Origin: Henricia sp. BOLD:AAB3569
Taxonomy: Eukaryota; Echinodermata; Asteroidea; Spinulosida; Echinasteridae
Assembly (NCBI GenBank): GCA_037783545.1
Contig: JBBELK010000163.1
Location: 186,001-250,000, forward strand
DNA length: 64,000 nucleotides
Direction of reading: 5' to 3'
How positions within the stretch are numbered: the stretch's first letter is position 1; every line of letters begins with the position of its first letter. This document shows, piece after piece, positions 44,650 through 56,848 of this stretch. The position numbers and the translations under genes are program-made. The notes under the pieces were generated by a model. The model made no database searches. It was not told the origin of the DNA and saw only the letters and a list, made by a program, of their open reading frames with translations.

Positions 44650-45960
44650 AGCCTGGATTTTATGATAAAATAAAACATGACATAAAAACAGGTAATAACG
44701 CCCCTGTTAGGTGTAGACCTTATCGGCATTCTCCACTCTTGCAACATACTATCAGAAAACACATCAATGACATGCTTGAAACGGGTGTAATTTCTGAATC
44801 TACTATTGTAATGGTGAAGAAAAAATCTGGTGACTACAGGTTCTGTGTAGATTTCAGAGCCTTGAATAGTATTACCGAACGTGACACTTTTCCTTCTCCA
44901 AATATTTCCGATACCTTTGACAATCTTGGTATGGAAAGACCATTGTATTTTTCTACTTTGGATATGGCATCGTGATATTGGCAGATCGCTTTGGAAGAAA
45001 ATGCCAAAAAGAAAACGGCCTTTATTTCACAAGATGGTCTATTCGAATTCAATGTAATGCCGTTTGGTCTTCACAATGCGCCATGTACATTCCAACGAAC
45101 AATGCAAGAAGTACTAAGAGGTTTACATTGGAAAATTTGTCTTATATATTTAGATGACATCATTGTGTATAGTCGGTCATTTGACGAACACCTAAGGCAT
45201 TTACAGCTAATATTTGATAGATTCCGTGAAGCCAATCTTAAGCTTCAGGCACACAAATGTACCTTTTGTAAAGATAAAATCAAATATTTGGGACACATAG
45301 TAAGTTCTGAAGTTGTGTCAACTGACCCAGATAAGGTTAAGATTGTTAAAGAGTACTCTACACCAAAGACCGTAGCTGAATTACGTACTTTTTTAGGACT
45401 GGCCGGATATTATAGACTGTATATTAAGGATTTTAGCAAAATTGCTTTTCCATTGACCAGTCTAACTCGTAAACATTTCAAATTTGTGTGGACTGAAGAA
45501 TGTAACAATGCATTTGAATTACTAAAATGTCACTTGATTCAATCGCCTATTTTGGCATACCCCGATTTGACGGTACTGGGTTTATTGTACAAGCCGATGC
45601 AAGTATGAAAGGTCTTGGATTTGTATTGTCACAGGTGCATGACGGTAGAGAACGAGTAATAGCGTATGGTGGACGATCCTTGACTCCTTCAGAAAAAAAA
45701 GTATACAGTTACTGAACTAGAAGCTCTGGCAGTTGTAAAGGGAATCAAGCGATTTTCTCCATACCTACTCATTGCTCAAAAATTTACAATTGTTACCGAT
45801 CATCAAGCTTTAAAGTGGTTATTCGATGGAAAACACTCTTCAGGTCGTTTAGCCCGTTGGTCATTGTTTTTACAATCGTTTAATTACGATATTAAACATA
45901 GACCAGGTAAAAAGCAGACCAATGTTGATGCTTTAAGCAGAATAGAGAATGGACAAAACC
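44650..45960 (+). pseudogene. Reverse transcriptase and RNase H region of Pol
   Basis: Reverse transcriptase blocks are visible: GVISESTIVMVKKKSGDYRF, CVDFRALNSIT, FNVMPFGLHNAP and the catalytic YLDDIIVYS. A TGA at 44973-44975 falls just before YWQIALEE, where Gly is usual. The RNase H part starts near 45590 (QADASMKGLGFVLSQ) and continues after a frame break at an A8 run near 45695 (TELEALAVVKGIKRF; VTDHQALKWLF; GRLARW; NVDALSR). Confidence 0.92.
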
Positions 45961-47094
45961 AAAAACAATGTCTTGAAGAAAATGTACCAACGTGTGAACC
46001 ACCTGAACTGGAAAGTCTCTCTGTAAATTATTCTGGGGAACCAAGAAATGTAAAGTATCAGTTTGGTAAACGGATTAACAAGAATTTGAGTTCTTACGTA
46101 AAGAATTTGCCAAATGTACACGAAAATATTGACTTAAATGAAGTTAAGAAAGAACAACAAAATGATGTTTTTGCTAAAACAATGTTTGATCTTCTTGAGT
46201 CGGATATTTTACCTGAAAACGATAAGAAAGCAAAACGATTGTTGGTGGAAGCAAATCAATGATGTGTATACAATGGTATTTTGTATCACAAAAAGGCAAA
46301 ATGCCACAACAGGATATTATCCAATTATATATTCCAAGTACTTTAGTGGATACAGTTCTTTACCACTGTCATGATAATGTTTTGTCGGCCCACTTTGGAT
46401 TTCACAAGACATATAGTCGGGTCCGACAAAGGTACTTTTTGAAATTTATGCATAGAGATGTTGACAACTGGGTACGATCATGTGATTCTTGTGCTAAAAC
46501 AAAAACACCCAAACACAAAACAGTAGCTCCATTGTTATTGATGAAAACAGCTGAACCCTTTGAAAGAGTAAGCGTAGATGTTCTAGGTCCCCTTCCGCTT
46601 ACAACATCAGGGAATAAGTATGTATTGTGTTTTACAGACCACTGTACTAGATGGCCAATTTTGGTCCCTGTAAAATCCATAGATGCAGCTACTGTGGCTA
46701 CTGCGTTTTTCACGGAAATTATTTGTAATCATGGCTGCCCTCGTACTTTACTTAGCGATAGAGGTACAAATTTCCTAAGTAAGATCGTGACTGAGGTATG
46801 CAAACTCATGAAAACAGGTACAATTAATACAAGTCCATATCACCCCCAGTGCAATGCTGTACAAGAGAGGTTTAATGCAGTTATACTTGACACAATAAGA
46901 CATTATGTAAATGAGACGCAAAGTAACTGGGATAGGTTTATTCCTGCCATTCAATTTGCATATAGAACGACGCCTGCGCACAATTCGACGGGATTTAGCC
47001 CTTTTTTCTTGTTGTACGGGCGGGAAGCTGTACTACCCATAGACGTTTCGTTGTACCCAAAACCACATTACCAAGATCGTAACGTAAGAAATTA

Positions 47095-48058
47095 CACTAC
47101 TCAAAAGAATTAAAGGAACAAGAGAACATAATGTTTTTGTCATGGTCTATATGGGCTACCGTTAGAACAAGAGGAATTAAAGTTCGACAATGTTGCAGTT
47201 GAAATATCGTTCCCCCGACCGTCTCCAAACCCTTACACGTCTATCATTGGTTGAAACAGTGAACCTGCTTTCATTTGAGAACAGTACTGGTGCCCACTGG
47301 TCCATCTGCCAAAATTGATGGTTTCTAGCGAAGTCCAGCCGGGCTCTGCGGTGTACTACGGACAAAATGGGGCATGTGGCTGGTCGTCTGGCTCTCATAC
47401 CATCTTCATGCAGACGATTCCTGACTGTTTGATTGGAAACACGGATATCAGTTGCCCTGTGGAAGCTTGTGGCTAAGGATCTTGCAGTAGATCGTCGATT
47501 TCGACGTGCCAGGATCCTCAGGTATCGGTCCTGGGGAGGGGTAGTCACACGTATGCGACCTTGTCCTGGCCTCCTGGTGTACAGACCATCTTCCTGAAAA
47601 CGTCTCCACAACCGGTTGATGACACTTACGGACACATCAAAATGTACAGCCACCGCACGCTGTGTATTGCCAAATTCAAGGAGCTGGACAGCTCTAGCAA
47701 CTTCAGCTTCAGTTAACTGACGGCGAACACCAGTACTCAGTCCCAGCAGACAGACAACAAACAACAGAATTGGAAGAACCTTCATTTTGTTGCAAGAAGT
47801 GATAACAACTAGTGATGACAAGTGTACCAATACCAACACCTTATACAGGGTAAAAGAACACGCCTGTGGACACCCCCGTGTCCACGTGTTAGAAGACACG
47901 CATGATTTCACCAACATTGTTGAGTATTGTTTGAGAATCAATTGACAACACCTGAATGATTTTCACATAACTTTAATGCCTCTTGTTCTAACGGTAGCCC
48001 ATATAGACCATGAAAAAAACATTATGTTCTCTTGTTCCTTTAATTCTTTTGAGTAGTG
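47095..48058 (-). mobile_element. Deleted Tc1-type transposon inside the chromovirus
   Basis: Ends CACTACTCAAAAGAATTAAA as in the copy at 20716, flanked by TA (47093-47094 and 48059-48060). It is 964 bp long. The terminal repeat next to 47095 is cut after about 85 bp and joined directly to the middle of the transposase, so the catalytic C-terminal half is missing. Confidence 0.93.
47187..47785 (-). pseudogene. Truncated Tc1-like transposase
   Basis: From Met at 47785 (complement), the protein has the same hydrophobic start and helix-turn-helix units as the 21-kb copy. It reaches FSNESRF (again Asn at the first catalytic position) and ends near NCNIVE at the deletion junction. An upstream in-frame ATG at 47941 lies in the TIR. 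Not functional. Confidence 0.9.
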
Positions 48059-48960
48059 TATATGCACCATCTCATTTCCCAGTTAGAAATGGGAAGACAG
48101 GTGGCCAAACAAAATCATGAAATGAATCAAGGTTCAATGAAGAAACGCTATGATGAGCGTACTCAACCTGTTCCATTTCAAGTTGGTGATGTTGTATACA
48201 TTTATATTCCAGCTACACAAAAAGGGCTTTCGAGGAAACTCACACAGTTTTGGTGTGGCCCATATTTGTTAGTCGAACAAACTGGTCCAGTTAATTTCAA
48301 AGTCCGAAATGTGGAAAAGAATAAATTAATTAAAACTCCAATACACGTGAACAGAATGAAGTTTGCGTATGACAGATTTGCACGACCTACAAATGATCAA
48401 AAACCAAGTGATGCTAGTCAACAAGGTTCTGTTGATGACTTGGAGGACATGGATTGTCCAACCTCATCATTTGAGCCTTTGAGGGCCACTCGTGAGGTAC
48501 AAACGAAATTGCCAGGGTTACCTAAATTGAAACCACAAGAATATGAAGTGGAAAAGGTTATTCGTGGCAAGTTTGTAAACAACAAATTGCATTATTTAAT
48601 CAAGTGGAAAGGTTATGATAATACAGAGAATACTTGGGAACCAGTTGAAAATTTAAATCAAACTCTTTTGGATTATCTTAGAGATCACCCCGTACGTATA
48701 ACTGGCAAATGTAAAGTATAAATGTAATTTTATGATTATTTATTTTGATACTCCAACTAACATCGGATCCGGATCCTGGAGCTCCAGTCAAGCCGCATCT
48801 CTGAAGTGGAAACTGTAAGTGAGGCGCCACACTAAGGTTTCCGGAGTACTTTGAGGGATAGCTGGCTGACTTTCATCATCAAGTATAATGTAATACTTGT
48901 TTTGTTTTTAACTAACAGTAATTGGCAGGAGCCAATTTTTTTTTTTTTAAAAGAGGCATA

Positions 48961-49309
48961 TGTGATGGCTATGCATACCTTATATAGTTATACTACTTTT
49001 TGTTCATGCAGCAACCCACAGAGTATATCTGACTGACATTTCAGGAATGTACGGTATTTTTAAAATCTATAAAAACGCCCCTTGGTAATTGAACCTTCGT
49101 TCATTGTCAAGAAGGCGTGGCTATGTAGGGCTGGACAGCTTGTCATCCTGTGGGTTACTGCATGTTGGTGGGTCACCAATGTTTGAATTAGTAAGTTCAG
49201 TTTTGTAAAATAAATTATTTGGACACGGAATATTTGTGTGTTGATTTTTATTTAAGTTGTTCCGTGTCTAATCCCGGTTGGTTCTGATGGCCTAAGGGTC
49301 GTCATCACA
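48961..49309 (+). repeat. 3' LTR (349 bp)
   Basis: Matches the 5' LTR with few substitutions, plus a 58-bp segment (GGTAATTGAACC through GGACAGCTTG) missing there. The missing segment is bounded by a short CTTG repeat, which suggests deletion in the 5' LTR. Low divergence suggests a fairly recent insertion. Confidence 0.92.
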
Positions 49310-49442
49310 GGAGTAAGAGCACACTCCCCATTTGTTGGGGAGTATCGAGAGCATACTCTCACTGACCCGACTGTCGTTAATCTTGCCGTTCGCGCGCGCA
49401 GGAGTATGCTCGTGTTAACACGAGTACACGCCCGAACGCAGC

Positions 49443-49679
49443 CATAGTGTTTACAAGGTGAGTGCATGCTCAATATTTTGAACGTATCGCAGCGCGCGCG
49501 TGCGGCATCTTCGAATGAAAATACGCTGGTGAGTATTTTTTACGCGTGTTCATGTGCGTCTATTGGCGCGCGCGTGTACGCGCGTGATCGTTGACCACCA
49601 AACATTCCCGGATGTTCTACGTCACGGAAAGCACTAAATATTTAAAGATGAAGCTGGGGTAACTTTACCTTTGTAAACT
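49443..49679. other. GC-rich spacer
   Basis: Alternating GCGCGCGC tracts near 49495 and 49565; no gene supported. Confidence 0.4.
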
Positions 49680-50462
49680 TATTAGTCAGGCAGCATGTGG
49701 TAAGAAATTAAGGCCCGTGGGCATCGGATGATTAGAAAATGCCACATAGCTAGATGTCTTAATTACACCCCAAGGAACAAGAAAAACCATGTTGGCAAAA
49801 TCCGAGTGGTTGCAGACGGCGGCCATCTTGGATTTCAAAATGGCCGACATTTTATAACCATTTTCTGCTAGAAAAAAGTTCCCCAACCTCCAACAAAATT
49901 TAACAAAATATTTTTCAGTGGTTATTGGTCCTACTGAATGTGGTGAATGACAGGAAAAAAGTCTACCAAAATCAAGTCACCAGAAATGGGTGAAATCTGG
50001 GCCAATTCGAAAATGGCCGCCAATGACCTTGAAAATTGTTAAAATGGCTGTAACTTCTGTAATATTTGGAGTAGAACGGTGACTTAAATGTCGGGGTTTT
50101 CAATGTCAGGAAATTCACTGGTATCCATGATATTTCAATCCAACCTTCGACAAACACTAAAAGCCACACATTCAAAATGGCGGTCATAATATTTAGGCAT
50201 GGAAGGGGGTAGAGAAAATGGCTTCTCTAACTGCTTATGTCAGATCTAGCTTCTTTTATTGGTCAGTAATGTGCTTAACAAGACCCTCCCCCTCCCTCAC
50301 CACCATCTAGTGGCAAGACTGGCTGCATCAGCCACCGTACGAGCCGCTAAGACAGGGTGCGCCATCCTGCCAGAATTGCCTATCTGACAATCTGTATTTC
50401 TAGGACTGTTTTAGAGACACGTGGTTCAGGAGGTCAGTTCATCCCACAGAGGTTTTATCAAC

Positions 50463-52075
50463 AAATGACCATCCCAGCCCAGCCCAACCCTAAGCCATCC
50501 CAGCCCATCGCGAAGCTCCGAAGTCTAGCCCGAGGCCGTCCCAGCCCAGCCCAGCCCGATGATACCCCAGCCCATGCAACTCGAAGCCATATATGTCCTG
50601 CCTGAAGCCAGCCTAGCCCATCCCGATGCCATCCGGCCCAGCCCGATGCCATCCAGGCCCAGTCCGATGCCATCCGGCCCAGCCAAAGCCATCCGGCCCA
50701 GCCAAAGCCATCCCAGTCCAGCCCAAAGCCACCCCAGACCGAAGCCACCCAGCCGAGCCTAAAGCCACCCTAGCCCAGCCCCAAGCCACCCGATCCCAGC
50801 TGGAAGTTCAGCCCAGCCAGTTCAATCCCGGCCCAGCCCCCAAGCCACCCAGGCACAACCCAAAACCACCCCGGCCCAACCCGAAACTATCCCGGCCCAG
50901 CCCGAAGTCACTCCTAAGCCAGCCCAAAGCCACCCTAGACCGAGTCCACCCCAGTTAAGCCCAAAGCCATCCCAGCCCGAGCCCAAAGCCACCCCAGCCC
51001 GGCCCCAAGCCACCCGACCCCAGCTGGAAGTTTAGCCCAGCCAGAAGCCACCCCGGCCCAACCCAAAGCCAGCCTGAATTAACCCTTTCCCAGCCCCAAG
51101 TTACCCCGGCCCAGCGCAAAGCTACCCCGGCCCAGCCCAATCCAAAACCACACGGCTTAGCCCGAATCCACCTCAGCCTAGCCCGAAACTATCCCGGCCC
51201 AGCCCGAAGTCACTCCTAAGCCAGCCCAAAGCCACCCCAGACCGAAGCCACCCAAGTTGAGCCAAAAGCCACCCCAGCCCGAGCCCAAAGCCACCCCAGC
51301 CCGGCCCCAAGCCACCCGACCCCAGCTGGAAGTTAAGCCCAGCCAGAAAGCCACCCCGGCCCAACCCAAAGCCAGCTTGAATTAACCCTTTCCCAGCCCC
51401 AAGTTACCCCGGCCCAGCGCAAAGCTACCCCGGCCCAGCCCAACCCAAAACCACACGGCTCAGCCCAAATCCACCTCAGCCTAGCCCGAGGCCATCCCGG
51501 CCCAGCCCGAAGCCACCCCAGACTTAAGCCATCCCAGCCGAGCCCAAAGCCACCCCATCCCATCCCCAAGCCACCCAACCCCAGCTGGAAGTTCAGCCCA
51601 GCTGGAAGTTTAGCCCAGCCGGAAGCCAGCCCAAATCCACCCCGGCCCAGCCTAAAGCCACCCCGGCCAACCCAAAACAACCCCGGCTCAGCCTAGCCCG
51701 AGGCCATCCCGGCCCAGCCCGAAGTCACCCCGAAGCCAGCCCGAAGCCACCCCGGCCCAGCCCATAGCCAACCAACCAAACCATCCCCATCCCATTCCGC
51801 CCCAGCCCCAGCCCCATGCCAGCCCATCCCAGTCTCTACAACCGCAGCACACCCCGGCACAGCTCGTCCCAGCCCAGCCCAGCCCAGCCCAGTCCGGCCC
51901 AGACCACCCTCAGCCCCCAGCCCAGCCCCAGCCCAGCCCCAAGCCAGCCAGCTAGCCAGCCCAGCGCCAGCAGCCAACTCAACCCAACCCAACCCAGCCC
52001 CCAGCCCAGCCCTAAGCCAGCCCAGCTAAGCTTGCCAGCCCAGCCCCAACCCGGCCCAACCCACCCCAATACAGT
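50463..52075. repeat. C-rich minisatellite of element copy 2
   Basis: Units of about 20 bp with CCCAGCCCGAAGCCACCC-like sequence fill 1.6 kb. A higher-order direct repeat is seen: 50990-51180 resembles 51290-51480 closely (with GCTGGAAGTT and CACGGCT words). Unlike copy 1, the C-rich strand stays the same throughout. ORFs here are repeat translations. Confidence 0.9.
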
Positions 52076-52619
52076 ACAACAAGGCACTGATCGACAACCA
52101 CTCTGGAAACGTTTTAAAACACTTTCGCTAGTCTAGTTGTACCTTCGATTTATACAGCAATGAATTATTTTCTACTTCTAGTGGAGAATTTTGCAGTTTT
52201 TTCAGCTCAAATTAAAGGGTTTTTATCCTGATTAAACCTGCGTGGGATGAGCTGACCTCCTGAATCGTACGTCTCAAAAGCAGCCCTATAAGTGCATTCA
52301 TGCAGAGTGGCGCACCCTGCCTTAGCGGCTCTTACGGACGCTGATGCAGCCAACCTTGCTACAAGACGTAATCATCCATGTTACTGACCAATAATTATAA
52401 GTATATCTAAGCACGGACGTTTGAATTCTCTCTACCCCTATACCACTGGGGATTTATGACCGCCATCTTGAGATTGTGACTTTTATCGTTTGTTGAAGGT
52501 TGGGTTAAAATTTCATTGGTGTCAGTGAATTGCCTGACCATGAAAACCCTAGGGTAGACATTTAAATCATTGTTCTACACAAAATATTAAAGAAGTTACA
52601 GCCATTTCAGCGATTTAAG

Positions 52620-53170
52620 GCCAACGGCAGCCATCTTGAAATTGACCCAGATTTGAAACTGACCTCATCCTTATCACGTGACCCTGACCTCTCATAGTTT
52701 TAAACCTCAGAATTCCATTTAGCACCTCGGAAAACCATATAGTATCAACAGAACGATCTTTAAAATCGGCTGATGATGTACCTACACCTGACACTGCCTA
52801 CAACTGGCACCTGTTAATTTTAATGGTGGCCATATTGGAAATGACCCAGATCCTAGGTATATTCACGTAGCCCCGACCTCTCATCATTTTGAAAACCTCG
52901 GAATTGCATTCGGCACAACGGAAAACCATAGTATAAACACCATGAATTGATGTTTAAAATCGGCTGAGGTACCTACACCTGACACTGCCTACACCTGACA
53001 CCTGTTAATTTTAATGGCGGCCATATTGGAAATGACCCAGATCCTCATCCTAATCACGTGATCCTGACCTGTCATCAGTTTGAAAATCTCAGAATTGCAT
53101 TTAGCACCACGGAGAACAATAATATCAACACCGTGATCTTTAATATCGGCTGATTAGTTGCCTACACCTT
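52620..53170. repeat. Tandem repeat, about 180 bp, three copies in the right arm
   Basis: Words GACCTCTCAT, GGAAAACCATA, AATCGGCTGA, CCTACACCTGACACTG and GGCCATATTGGAAATGACCC recur in order three times. The left arm lacks a matching array, so the arms are not symmetric here. Confidence 0.75.
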
Positions 53171-53369
53171 ACATAGTTATATGCAATAAGGCTTAAACTG
53201 GCGGCCATTTTGAAATCCAAGATGGCCGCCCTCTGCAACATTTTTGAAATTGCCAACAATGTTTTTGTTGTGCTTCTGAGCACCTTTGTAATACATCTAG
53301 GTAGGTGAGACCTTCTAATTATTAAGTTCCCACGGGACACCACATGCTGCCTGACTATATCTGCAAGTT

Positions 53370-55248
53370 TTGATTTTTCCCAGGCACATTTCAACAAAAC
53401 GTGCGATGGCCGAATCTACAACCAAATGCGAGATCAGCCAGGAACATCTGGAATGCCCAATCTGCTTGCGCCGTTTCAAAGATCCAAAGATACTAGACTG
53501 CTTACATAACTTTTGCCGGGATTGCTTAGAAGACTTGGTCGGCAAGCATCAACCTAATGCCGATAAGATCATCTGCCCAGTCTGTAGGAAGGAGATTCCA
53601 GACTCGCGCCTTGAGAATCTCAAGAGCTGTTTCTTCCTGGGCTCGCTTGTCGATGACGTAAACAAACGGGATAAGTTACTTGGAGAAACCTCGGCTTCTA
53701 ACCTGATTTGTGAAGAGTGTGAAGACGGTTTGGAGGCCGTCTCCCGATGCGTGGACTGGAATGAGAACATCTGCCAACAATGTGAGGCCACTCATAGGCG
53801 CTTGAAGCACTTCAAGAAGCACCGAATGGTGTCAGATTTCAGTCCAAGCCAGGACGTCACAGCTAAGGATCCTCATTCCTCAAAATGCAGACAGCATCCT
53901 GATTACAATCGCTCTTTTTACTGCGAGACTTGCAAGATACTGATTTGTGCAATGTGTGGAGTAATTGACCATCATACAGCGGAACACACATTAGACAGCG
54001 TTGCAGATGCTGCTAAATGTCATCGTAAAGATGTTGATGACGTCTTGAAGAAGTTTCAGAAGAGCGAGGAGGAATTCCATGCCTCGCAAGACTCAATATC
54101 TCACTCACGGAACAGATTGAAGCTGATGGTGACCAAGGCGTGCGATGATGTTTCTGCTAAGGAGAAAGAGGAAATCAGCAAAATCCAAACCAAGGCTCGG
54201 CTTCTCAGAGACGAGATCACCAAAATCGGTAAGGACAAAGATGTAGAGTATGAACAAGTGTTCAACAATAATCGTGACAAGATGGAAAGAGCCAAAACAA
54301 TTGTGACCGCTGTGAGTGACCCGATGGAACATGCTGACTACTTTGAGATGTTGGATCTGGGGCCCAACGTGATGCACAACCTGGAATTCCATGAGGAACT
54401 TCTGTTTAAACACGGCGACCCCAATATGTCATTCATTATGGTCCAGTGTCAAGATGTAGTCTCCGATACAGATCTGGGGAAAATACTTCATGAGGAAAAG
54501 CTGTTGGATGGGTTTATGGGATATCGCATGGGATATGGCACGAGACGTAGTCTGCTTCAAAAACGGTGACATTGCCACAAGTAAGCCACACAAGAAAATC
54601 TAAATATTTACGCCTGAAGGACATTTCAAGACTTCCTTTAATCCAGAAGGTGGCTTGCAGGCTCTACAAAGCATGGCAGTGACAGAAGATGATTTGGTGT
54701 TGGTCACAGATGGCGATTTGGTTAAAGTGTTTAACACGGACCAACAGTTGATTCGTCAGTTCAGACCGGCACAAAATGAATCTGGTGAACTGCGAGAAAG
54801 TAAACTTACTTGTATTGCCACGGATGAGCAGAATCGCGTAGCTGTGGCAGACGGAGAAAGAACGTTGTATATGTGACAAACCTCGATGGGTCGTTGATTT
54901 CAATCATTCCTACTCGCATATGTCCGTCAGACATTGCCTTCCAACACGACGACCGTTTGATCCTATGCAGTCAGACTGTGGGTATATTACTCTGCTTAGA
55001 TTTTGCGGGTCAGGAGGTTTTCAGCCTCAGCTCCGAATCAAAAGATCAGCCCATGTGGCCTCACGGCGTGTGCTACGACAAGGCGGGTGATATTTACGTC
55101 ACATTTGACAGTAATTTCGCGGTCGAAAGGAGTGAACTGCATCATTACACTGCTCAAGGAGTACATGTACCTGGGGCATGTCGTTCTCTCCTTGTGGTGA
55201 TCTCGTGATGGCTGATGAGAAATCTGTGAAAACTTTTCATCGAGTATA
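53370..55248 (+). pseudogene. TRIM-type gene (RING, two B-boxes, coiled coil, propeller), C-terminal half broken
   Basis: The first frame (53370-54569, 399 codons) encodes an E3 ubiquitin-ligase-like N-terminus. Numbered from Met 53370, it has a C3HC4 RING at residues 29-72 (CPICLRRF; CLHNFCRDC; CPVC), B-box 1 at about 114-151, B-box 2 at about 173-206 (CRQHPDYNRSFYCETC) and a coiled coil at about 215-310. The likelier start is the second Met at 53406 (MAESTTKCEIS). A frameshift at about 54520 and a TAA at 54601-54603 end it. An NHL-like propeller remnant continues (EDDLVLVTDGDLVKVF; PSDIAFQHDDRLILCS; PHGVCYDKAGDIYVTF) with further frameshifts near 54870 and 55185, to a stop near 55248. The N-terminal part could still make a truncated TRIM. 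Confidence 0.85.
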
Positions 55249-55412
55249 GGCCTAACGATGGTTGGAGGAACTGCTCTTTCAAACTCCTCACCGCCACAAG
55301 TACTTCATATAACGCAACAATATGTTTCCAAAGGGAGTTCCGCATAACCAACAAACACCCTCATGTTGCCTGCCAATGTGAAATGGTAAAGGGGCCACTT
55401 TGATTTCAGTCC

Positions 55413-55550
55413 TATAGACTAATCCGACGAAAGAAAACTGCGGTGTATCTCCAAGGTATTTACATGACGTCACAATATAAATACACCGCAGTAACAATGG
55501 AATAATCACAAGACGGCGGGCTCACTAAATGTTGCTCGGATTACACTATA
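55413..55550. mobile_element. MITE D, copy 2
   Basis: Same 138-bp length as the copy at 29657-29794, same orientation, with about half a dozen substitutions, including TATA at each edge and the internal TGACGTCA followed by TATAAATA. It lies about 160 bp after the TRIM remnant. Confidence 0.88.
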
Positions 55551-56848
55551 TGCCTTTTATGAGTACAACAATTGAGTAATTGGTTACCAAACAGTGGTTG
55601 TAGCCCGTGACGTGAGATGGAGGGGGCGGTTCCCTATGAACAAGTCCGATACCCTTCAATCTTTAACGCCCTTTCTGGCCGTTTGGTCTTGTGTCTCGCG
55701 GGCCCCTCCCAATCTCAATTCGGTGAAAACCAAGCCGCGAAACGACTGAAAATTATGCATATGATAAGTTGTCTAAAAATCTTTTATTGCCTAATTCCAA
55801 TTTTGTAAATTATTAATCTGGCGGATCAGATGTCCAATTTGAACAACGGAAGCCAGTGCAGCTGTAACGTGCCAATTTAATGCTCTTCAGCAAATAGATA
55901 GATGTAACCTCTGCCTAGTTATGTTTGATTTTAAAGCAAAATGTTACATAATTATTTCATAATTATTTTATACTTATCACAACACACGATCCCTCAGATG
56001 AGTATGATTCTGATGAAAGGAAAGTACATGCATTGTCATTACAAAATGAAATATTTGAATCACAATTCGATTAAACTAGAATTTATGATTAATCAGTTAT
56101 TGTTAAAAACGCATTCATATTACAGTAAACTGTCATTATAGCGCTATTCAAGGGACCGAGCTAATATGAGCCTTATATCTAAACAGCGCTATAACCAATG
56201 CATACGCAATGAAGAGAAAATATGTAACTCCCAGAAAAAAAAAGCACAGGGACACGGTTCATTTATTTTTAGTTTAGAGCCAATTGCCTTGGCAACCAAT
56301 AAAATATGACGTATTCACTTTGGCAGTCCATACAGCTAGTGTTGAACAAGGAATGGAATATTTGATATCTGTAATTCATTGATCTGATCAAGTACTTGTA
56401 GATGAGTTGGACAGTTTATATAATGCTTGTTTATTGTTAAATATTCAAGTACTATTTGGGGAATGAGCATTACAGGATTTATCAAAAAAGTAGATATTCA
56501 GAAAAATGTAGATAAATGAATACTGTATTGTTTTTCGAAAATTGACCCATACATATTGGTATACATAGGTGTCAATCTTTTATTACAACGTCGTAATCAT
56601 ATTTTTTTCCAAATACATGTATATAATTTTTTGTTTTATCTACAATTTGTTGAGTGTATATGCAATGGATTGCTGGATAATGTTTTGCATACTCCAATCA
56701 ATTTCAGAGACTTTACCGCTTCAGGCTAATGAATTTCCATATTCATTAGCAAAGTTGCGACGTCATTTCACGCACTAACAATAAGCCAGTTGCGTGATAG
56801 ATTTGCATAAATCCTAGAGTCCTGCCTCTGCGCTATGGCCCTCGCATA
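55551..56848. other. Unannotated AT-rich region
   Basis: No supported gene. An inverted pair around 56135-56215 (AGCGCTAT...CAGCGCTATA) hints at a small degraded element. ORFs are short and AT-driven. Confidence 0.4.

Larger units (their letters stand above)
45950..48721 (+). pseudogene. Integrase with C-terminal chromodomain, split by Tc1
   Basis: After a linker and a TGA at 46260-46262, integrase shows the HHCC finger (HCHDNVLSAHFGFHK, then CDSCAKTK) and the core with DVLGPL, LLSDRGTNF and the Glu in AVQERFN. At 47093 the frame is cut by the Tc1 insertion and resumes at 48061 with the GPY/F-type region ([27 protein letters not shown]). The end is a chromodomain at about 48535-48690 ([30 protein letters not shown]), which classifies the element as a chromovirus. 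Chromodomains are thought to guide integration to marked chromatin. Confidence 0.93.
42749..49309 (+). mobile_element. Ty3/gypsy chromovirus with both LTRs, GGAG target duplication
   Basis: Two LTRs beginning TGTGATGGC and ending CATCACA bound the element; GGAG flanks both ends (42745-42748 and 49310-49313). Internal order is gag, zinc knuckle, protease, reverse transcriptase, RNase H, integrase and chromodomain, which is the Ty3/gypsy order. A deleted Tc1 element sits in the integrase C-terminal region. Stops and frameshifts inactivate it, several at A-runs. A polypurine-like AAAAGAGGCA precedes the 3' LTR. Confidence 0.93.
42412..49442. mobile_element. TIR element interrupted by the chromovirus
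   Basis: GCTGCGTTCGGGCGTG at 42412 has its complement ending at 49442. Without the LTR retrotransposon the element would be about 470 bp. GC-rich words such as GGAGTA and GAGCACACTCC lie on either side. No TSD could be settled. Confidence 0.5.
49683..53357. mobile_element. TAGTCAGG element, copy 2: inverted arms around a minisatellite
   Basis: Starts TAGTCAGGCAGCATGTGG at 49683 and ends with its complement at 53357, flanked by TAT on both sides (49680-49682 and 53358-53360). Outer arms pair through CCCGTGGG and GGCGGCCATCTTGGATTTCA. Inner arms match those of copy 1 at 8212-8470 (GGCATGGAAGGGG; AAGACTGGCTGCA; CCGCTAAG). A GC-rich array lies in the middle. There is no transposase. The element ends 9 bp before the first TRIM-gene ATG. 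Confidence 0.82.

Noticed and set aside
50458-52136. ORFs of 60-115 residues on both strands
   Set aside because: Repeat translations of the C-rich array in element copy 2.
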